The notes beneath the pieces are model-generated. The model was given only the letters and a program-made list of their open reading frames with translations. It had not been told where the DNA came from and did no database searches. A program made the translations under genes and the position numbers. A stretch of 9,259 nucleotides of DNA from Pseudonocardiales bacterium (GTDB lineage: Bacteria; Actinomycetota; Actinomycetes; Mycobacteriales; Pseudonocardiaceae), in NCBI GenBank assembly GCA_013695005.1, contig JACDBJ010000001.1:1-9259 (forward strand). Reading direction: 5' to 3'. Shown here one piece after another: positions 5,675-9,259 of the stretch. The first letter of the stretch is position 1, and each line of letters begins with the position of its first letter.

Positions 5675-6617
5675 GGATGACCTCGAAGTGCGGGAACTGC
5701 GCTACTTCGTCGCGGTGGCCGAAGAGCTCAACTTCTCCCGGGCCGCACAACGGCTGGGGATGGCCCAGCCGCCGCTGTCGCGGGCCATTCGGGGGCTGGA
5801 GCGACGGTTGGCCGTGCAGCTGTTCGAGCGCAACACTCGCCAGGTCACGCTCACCGCCGCTGGCCAGACGCTGCTCGAGCAAGCCGCGGTCGCGTTGGAT
5901 GTGGTGTCGGCCGTGGCTCGCCGGACCCGGCGCGCCGGCGCGAGCACGCCCAGCCTGGTGGTCACCGCGAAACCAGGCGTCACAACCGGTCTGCTCAAAC
6001 GAATCGTGGACTCCTACACCACGCTGCCGGCCACCCCGCCAGTCGAGATCCTGGTCAGCGGCTACCGGCAGCAAGCGGACATGGTGCGCGACGGACGCGC
6101 CGACCTTGCCCTGCTCAGTTCGCCCTACGACCGGCGCGGTCTGGAGGCCGAACCGCTGACCACCGAGCCGAGGGTGGCGGCGCTTCCCTCCGATCACGAA
6201 CTCGCGCAACGCGGTGCCTTGCGCTGTCAAGACCTCCAGGGCTTGCCCATCCCGCAGTGGCCAGAGTCCAGTCCCGCCGAACGGCGCTACTGGTCGGGGC
6301 GCGACCGCAGCTGGTCAGAGATCGGATCCGTGACGCCGGAGCCGGCCGAGCCCGTTTCTGGTCCGGTGGTCAGCGACAGCGCCCAGCTGCTGGAAGTCGT
6401 CGGCCTCGGCCAAGCGGTCGCCCTCATCCCCTCCTCGGTGGCGCGGTGCAACCCGAGACCAGACATCGCCTACCGACCGGTCAGCGATGCCAGCCCCTAT
6501 ACCACCGAGATCGCCTGGCCGGAAGGATCACGGGCCCAGCCCATCGCCCTGTTCGTGCGGACCGCGATCAACCTCACCGCCGACGAGCTCGACCGCGACT
6601 ACGCCGACGTCTCCTAG
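5673..6617 (+). CDS. LysR-family transcriptional regulator
   Basis: A 314-residue LysR-type regulator of usual length. The winged helix-turn-helix spans about residues 7-66: LRYFVAVAEELNFSRAAQRL, then AQPPLSRAIRGLERRL and LFERNTRQVTLTAAG. A linker helix follows to about 90, then a periplasmic-binding-like effector domain from about 94 to 300 (SLVVTAKPGV..., GYRQQADMVRDGRADLALL, SDSAQLLEVVGLGQAVALIP). ATG at 5673 is chosen because the family's N-terminus begins there; a frame open back to 4782 is antisense to the dehydrogenase. GGAGG is only 1 nt from the ATG, too near to serve, but TACCCT lies 7 nt upstream of the A, so a leaderless mRNA is likely. By position it should regulate the divergent dehydrogenase operon and itself, in response to an unknown small molecule. 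Confidence 0.93.
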   Translation: MDDLEVRELRYFVAVAEELNFSRAAQRLGMAQPPLSRAIRGLERRLAVQLFERNTRQVTLTAAGQTLLEQAAVALDVVSAVARRTRRAGASTPSLVVTAKPGVTTGLLKRIVDSYTTLPATPPVEILVSGYRQQADMVRDGRADLALLSSPYDRRGLEAEPLTTEPRVAALPSDHELAQRGALRCQDLQGLPIPQWPESSPAERRYWSGRDRSWSEIGSVTPEPAEPVSGPVVSDSAQLLEVVGLGQAVALIPSSVARCNPRPDIAYRPVSDASPYTTEIAWPEGSRAQPIALFVRTAINLTADELDRDYADVS

Positions 6618-6668
6618 TCTCGGTGTCCAATGAGCGGCGGGTTGGCGCAGACTCATCCTGGATCCACC

Positions 6669-6731
6669 GGGGAGGTCGTGCAGGCTGCTAGTGGCAGTCA
6701 GGGGGTCAGGGTTCGAGTCCCCTCAGCTCCA
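6669..6731 (+). pseudogene. Shrunken tRNA-Ala-like sequence (tRNA pseudogene or attachment-site scar)
   Basis: The 3' half is tRNA-like in order: a 7-nt anticodon loop GTGGCAG (6691-6697) with U33, GGC anticodon and A37; TCAGG; variable loop GGGTC; a 4-base T-stem AGGG where five are expected; T-loop TTCGAGT (6712-6718); CCCCT; acceptor strand CAGCTCC (6724-6730); and A73 at 6731. GGC with U70 and A73 is what a tRNA-Ala carries. The 5' part, GGGGAGG (6669-6675), pairs with the acceptor strand at five of seven positions including G3:U70, but D-arm and 5' anticodon-stem bases are missing and the total is 63 nt against about 73. It cannot fold as a working tRNA. It may be the 3' scar of integration at a tRNA gene, or a decayed tRNA. 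The alanine-type acceptor is also shared by tmRNA, a weaker alternative. Confidence 0.55.
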
Positions 6732-7095
6732 CTGTGTGGCTGCTCAGCGGCATGACCGCACAAGCCGACCAAGATCGGGACCACACCTTTCCCACACTAA
6801 CGGACTCCAGCAGAGCATCCCCGCGCGGTGGGTGATCCGGCCGGCGGCGGGCAAGTACCGGTCCGACACTGATCACGGTCCTGACCTTTGCACCGAGCCG
6901 GTGTGGACCATGCCGCTCTGCCGACTCCAACGGCGGGCGTATCACGCGCGCAGGATCGAGCCTCTGCACTAACGGCTGGTGCCTGCTTCGGACGTAAGTG
7001 GTGTTGGACGCCGTGCAGCGGCGTGTAGCACCCTGGTCGTTGCCCGGGTGCGCGCGGATTCTTGGACGAGGTGCGACGTTGGGGAGGAGAGGCAG
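6732..7095. other. Intergenic stretch without a supported gene
   Basis: I find no convincing gene on either strand in these 364 bases. The open frames here begin inside the tRNA-like segment or run antisense into the FHA gene and lack family features. Two weak signs are visible: TTGGAC (7004-7009) and TAGCAC (7026-7031) with 16 nt between them, a possible promoter for the FHA gene, and GGAGGAG (7083-7089), its ribosome binding site. The rest may be remains of an element linked with the tRNA-like scar, but no integrase or relaxase fragment can be read. Confidence 0.4.
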
Positions 7096-8013
7096 ATGAG
7101 CGGGATCGGCGACGTGAATGGCCGGGCGTCTGCCCGGGCGCTGATGGTGATGAGTGGCCCGGCAGCAGGCACGACCATCCAACTCTCCGAGGGCGGCGTG
7201 ATGCTGGGTCGCGATGCCGGACCCATGGGAAGCCTGGGCGGCGACGTCCAGCTCTCTCGGCAGCACGCGAGCGTGTTCGACACCGGTGGCAGCCTGATCG
7301 TGCAGGATCTGGGTTCGAGCAACGGCACGTTCGTCAACGGGCGGCGGGTAACGGACTGCGCGCTGACCGCCGGCGACCTGATCGTTGTGGGCGGCACAAC
7401 GTTGCGGGTCGTCGATGTGGCCGCGCCGCAAACACCGCCGCAGCCACGCAGTTGGCAGTTCGAGGACGACGCGACGTCCTCGGCCGTCTTTCCCGCACCC
7501 ACGGCGCCTGCCCATGGTCCGACGGCGCCGGATCTGCAGTCCTCAGCCCAGCAGCCAGCACGACCACAGGCGTACGAACCCCCATCGGCACCTCCGGAAC
7601 TCCCGCGTGCCGGGAATGACGCGGTGGTGGAGGGCGAGGCGCGGGCGATCCAACAGCGCTCGGAGAGCTACGGCGAGAACAGCTCCATGACCGTCATGTC
7701 GTTCCGCGTCGAGCGCTACGACGACGCGGGCAACCGTCAACAGCCGGTGCCCGTGCAGTTTCGCGCCCTCGGCTACGACGGCTCGCTCAGTGAGGGCGAT
7801 CGGGTCCGGGTCTTCGGCGACTGGAAGGCCGGGACGCTGCACAGCAAGCGGATGGACAACCTCAGCACAGGCGCCTCGGTGGCCGTGAAGTCCTACCGCA
7901 AGCAGCTGATCGCCTTTCTGCTTGTCGTGGCCGTGATGGTCGCCGTGTTCGCCTCGATCTGGGTGTTCTCCAGCAGGGCATTCGACGCGCAGACCGAGCG
8001 CAGCCACCAATAG
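7096..8013 (+). CDS. FHA domain protein with OB-like domain and C-terminal membrane anchor
   Basis: A 305-residue protein. The N-terminal FHA domain (about 14-107) binds phosphothreonine peptides and keeps the key residues: LGRD (G38, R39), LSRQHASV (S54, R55, H57) and GSSNGTFVNG (S74, S75, N76, G77, N81). A Pro/Ala-rich linker spans about 110-172. A compact beta-rich segment (about 176-262: VEGEARAIQQRSES..., VPVQFRALGYDGSLSEGDRVRVFGDWKAGTLHSKRMDNLSTGA) resembles an OB-like barrel. One membrane helix follows (about 270-292, LIAFLLVVAVMVAVFASIWVF) with a short tail, so the protein should be tail-anchored with the FHA domain in the cytoplasm. ATG at 7096 has GGAGGAG 6 nt upstream; a start at 6979 would add an unrelated segment. 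FHA proteins usually partner with Ser/Thr kinases, but none is in the window. The OB-like assignment rests on pattern only. Confidence 0.87.
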   Translation: MSGIGDVNGRASARALMVMSGPAAGTTIQLSEGGVMLGRDAGPMGSLGGDVQLSRQHASVFDTGGSLIVQDLGSSNGTFVNGRRVTDCALTAGDLIVVGGTTLRVVDVAAPQTPPQPRSWQFEDDATSSAVFPAPTAPAHGPTAPDLQSSAQQPARPQAYEPPSAPPELPRAGNDAVVEGEARAIQQRSESYGENSSMTVMSFRVERYDDAGNRQQPVPVQFRALGYDGSLSEGDRVRVFGDWKAGTLHSKRMDNLSTGASVAVKSYRKQLIAFLLVVAVMVAVFASIWVFSSRAFDAQTERSHQ

Positions 8014-8073
8014 TTCTGCGAACAGGCCTCCCAACTCGGCAACACCCCACCCGGCTGCTGAGCGGGACCAGCG

Positions 8074-8466
8074 ATGACCGCGCATGTGACCACCGACAGC
8101 GTCGACTACCTGCAGCGCAATGCTCCGACGGGGGTGCCCGCGGCTGGGCCGATCCCGGGCGGGACGGCGACCGCGGGCGCACCCGAGTCGCGTCGGGTCT
8201 GGCATGTTCGCGGCGTCGGCGTGCGAGTCGCCGATCACCAGCCGGCGCCGCCATCGCCGCCGGGCCAGCGGTGGCGAGCCCGCACGGCCGAGCTCGTCAC
8301 CGGGATGTCCGGCCAGCGCATCCCGCTGGCCTTCCGGCTAGACGGTGCGCCGGACGCGGTGCGCGTGCAGTTGGGCACCTGGTCCTCCGGGACGGGCTCG
8401 GGCGCCGGTCAGGACCGGCGCGCAGCGGCACCGCGACCATCGACGGGATCGTCGGCACCCCGGTAG
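8074..8466 (+). CDS. Unrecognised short protein, possibly the truncated start of a longer one
   Basis: A 130-residue frame 60 nt after the FHA gene, ATG at 8074 with only a weak GAGCGGGA upstream. Residues 38-104 look like genuine protein: RRVWHVRGVGVRVADHQ, a Pro-rich turn, then TAELVTGMSGQRIPLAFRLD and APDAVRVQLGTWS. Residues 105-130 (GTGSGAGQDRRAAAPRPSTG...) are low in complexity and unlike a domain end. I suspect the N-terminal part of a longer cytoplasmic protein whose remainder was lost or shifted out of frame near 8390-8425, where a strong palindrome lies. I cannot name the family. Same strand and closeness to the FHA gene suggest co-transcription. Confidence 0.5.
   Translation: MTAHVTTDSVDYLQRNAPTGVPAAGPIPGGTATAGAPESRRVWHVRGVGVRVADHQPAPPSPPGQRWRARTAELVTGMSGQRIPLAFRLDGAPDAVRVQLGTWSSGTGSGAGQDRRAAAPRPSTGSSAPR
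8402..8421. repeat. Perfect 9-bp inverted repeat with 2-nt centre
   Basis: GCGCCGGTC and GACCGGCGC face each other across AG. As RNA it would be a stable hairpin (8 bp with a 4-nt loop). No T-run follows. It lies at the point where the short ORF loses protein-like character, so it may be a terminator-like hairpin or a rearrangement scar. Confidence 0.45.
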
Positions 8467-8479
8467 CCGCCAAAAACCC

Positions 8480-8514
8480 TTGGGCGATCCTCGACCGCCG
8501 CCTACCGTAACGCC
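8480..8514 (+). promoter_or_regulatory. Leaderless promoter of the ParB-like gene
   Basis: TTGGGC (-35, 8480-8485), exactly 17 nt, then TACCGT (-10, 8503-8508, fits TANNNT), then the A of ATG at 8515, seven bases beyond the -10. That geometry predicts transcription starting at the first base of the start codon. No Shine-Dalgarno is present, which agrees. Confidence 0.6.
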
Positions 8515-9237
8515 ATGCGTGAGTGGTTACGGGAGCTGTACGGCGACGACCCGGACGACCGCACGCCCGTGATCTTCGCGGACGCGATCGCCGCGCTGGG
8601 CCGGGACGGCGACATGATCATCTATCCGGACGACGTGCGCACCGACCGGATCGTCGGCACCGTAGGGCGCGCCGGCGACTTCGACGCACGGTTCCGGCTG
8701 GTGAACCGGACGCTGCAGGCGCGCCATCGGTCGGTCGCCGATGCCGTCGCCGCCGGCATCGCGCTGCCGCGGGTAGAACTGATGCAGCTGGACGAGATGT
8801 ACTTCGTGGTCGACGGGCACCACCGCGTGTCGGTGGCTCGCGCGCGTGAACAGTACAGCGTGCCGGCGATCGTCCGTCGCATCTGCACCACCGCCTACGC
8901 GATGTGGTGCCTGCGACTGTCGCACCTGGCCAGCAAGGCAGCCGAGCGGGACTTCCTGCAGCGGGTGCCGCTGCCCGACGACACCCGGTCCGAGCTGTGG
9001 CTGGACCGGCCCGCCGACTGGGCTCGGCTGGCCGACGCGGCCGAGGCCTGGGGGTTCCGCCAAGGCCTGACCGGAATCGGTCCGCGCGAACTGGGACAGC
9101 GTTGGTGGACCGACGAGGTCGTGCCCCTGGTCGGGCGGCGGCGGGCGAGCGGACGCGGCGTCGGGCTACGCGACATCGAGCTCTACGCCGCCGACCTCGC
9201 CGACCGGGACCACCGCGCCGGCCGCGCACCAGGCTGA
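8515..9237 (+). CDS. ParB/sulfiredoxin-fold domain protein
   Basis: A 240-residue cytoplasmic protein. The centre carries the ParB/Srx-fold signature: PRVELMQLDEMYFVVDGHHRVSVARA, with D100, G101, H102, H103, R104 forming the 'DGxHR' phosphate/nucleotide-binding motif, followed by the strand SVPAIVRRI. Ahead of it, a segment (20-66) with FADAIAALGRDGDMIIYPDDV and RIVGTVGRAGDFDARF precedes the fold, and behind it is an all-helical region with LASKAAERDFLQRVPLPDD (138-156) and LADAAEAWGFR (172-182). It lacks the HTH of true chromosome-segregation ParB, so it is not expected to act in segregation. Such stand-alone ParB-fold proteins may have nucleotide-dependent or DNA-related functions, but its role is unknown. 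ATG at 8515 is supported by the leaderless promoter geometry. High GC3 and no frame damage indicate a working gene. Confidence 0.82.
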   Translation: MREWLRELYGDDPDDRTPVIFADAIAALGRDGDMIIYPDDVRTDRIVGTVGRAGDFDARFRLVNRTLQARHRSVADAVAAGIALPRVELMQLDEMYFVVDGHHRVSVARAREQYSVPAIVRRICTTAYAMWCLRLSHLASKAAERDFLQRVPLPDDTRSELWLDRPADWARLADAAEAWGFRQGLTGIGPRELGQRWWTDEVVPLVGRRRASGRGVGLRDIELYAADLADRDHRAGRAPG

Positions 9238-9259
9238 TTCGCCAGGCCGCGAACGCAAC

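Noticed and set aside
6691..6972. Plus-strand frame of 93 codons beginning in the tRNA-like sequence
   Set aside because: Its start is inside the anticodon loop region (GFESPQL is the usual tRNA read-through) and nothing later resembles a domain.
6706..7515. Minus-strand frame of 269 codons ending in ELRGLEP
   Set aside because: The end is the reverse reading of the tRNA-like T-arm, a common false ORF, and the rest is antisense to the FHA gene.
1..9259. CRISPR array, tandem repeat array or riboswitch
   Set aside because: No regularly spaced repeats were seen and no conserved riboswitch core was recognised on either strand.

Overview
This is a GC-rich window with strong G/C preference at third codon positions, GTG and TTG as well as ATG starts, promoters placed for leaderless transcripts, and protein families common in actinobacteria. 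The best guess is an actinomycete, perhaps from the Pseudonocardiaceae; the family-level guess is inference only. The window is an accessory patchwork: an insertion sequence with gene debris on both sides, a compact envelope operon with its own LysR-type regulator, a degraded tRNA-like segment, and a short block with an FHA-domain protein and a ParB-like protein.

Positions 1-2018 hold debris around an ISL3-family insertion sequence. An unrecognised minus-strand reading frame runs off the left edge from 231. A plus-strand remnant of a LuxR-type helix-turn-helix (293-405) carries an internal stop and is cut off by the IS at its 3' side. The IS (406-1862) has 23-bp imperfect inverted repeats, and its single transposase gene ends inside the left repeat. 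On the other side, a frameshifted minus-strand remnant of a TIM-barrel (AP endonuclease 2/sugar isomerase-like) gene is also cut at its 3' side. The two 8-bp flanks of the IS differ and the disrupted genes are unrelated, so this is not a simple insertion into one gene.

Positions 2019-5570 are a tightly packed minus-strand operon of five genes: a short-chain dehydrogenase, a four-helix DoxX-type membrane protein, a histidine-phosphatase lipoprotein, a second DoxX-type protein that is an internal tandem duplication, and a trypsin/HtrA-type lipoprotein. In the last, the catalytic serine position is glycine while the histidine and aspartate remain. Overlaps of 8 and 14 nt and a gap of 8 nt suggest translational coupling. 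A divergent LysR-type regulator (5673-6617) starts on a perfect ATAC-N7-GTAT box, the classic LysR site, which suggests control of both itself and the operon. I infer a membrane/outer-surface module with two lipoproteins held near two DoxX-type proteins and one cytoplasmic oxidoreductase. Its substrate is unknown.

Positions 6669-6731 resemble a shrunken tRNA-Ala: a GGC anticodon loop, a T-loop and an acceptor 3' strand with the alanine G3:U70 potential. It is either a tRNA pseudogene or an attachment-site scar. To its right are an FHA/OB-like/transmembrane protein (7096-8013), a short unrecognised ORF that looks like the beginning of a longer protein (8074-8466), and a ParB/sulfiredoxin-fold protein (8515-9237). 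The last has a well-formed leaderless promoter.
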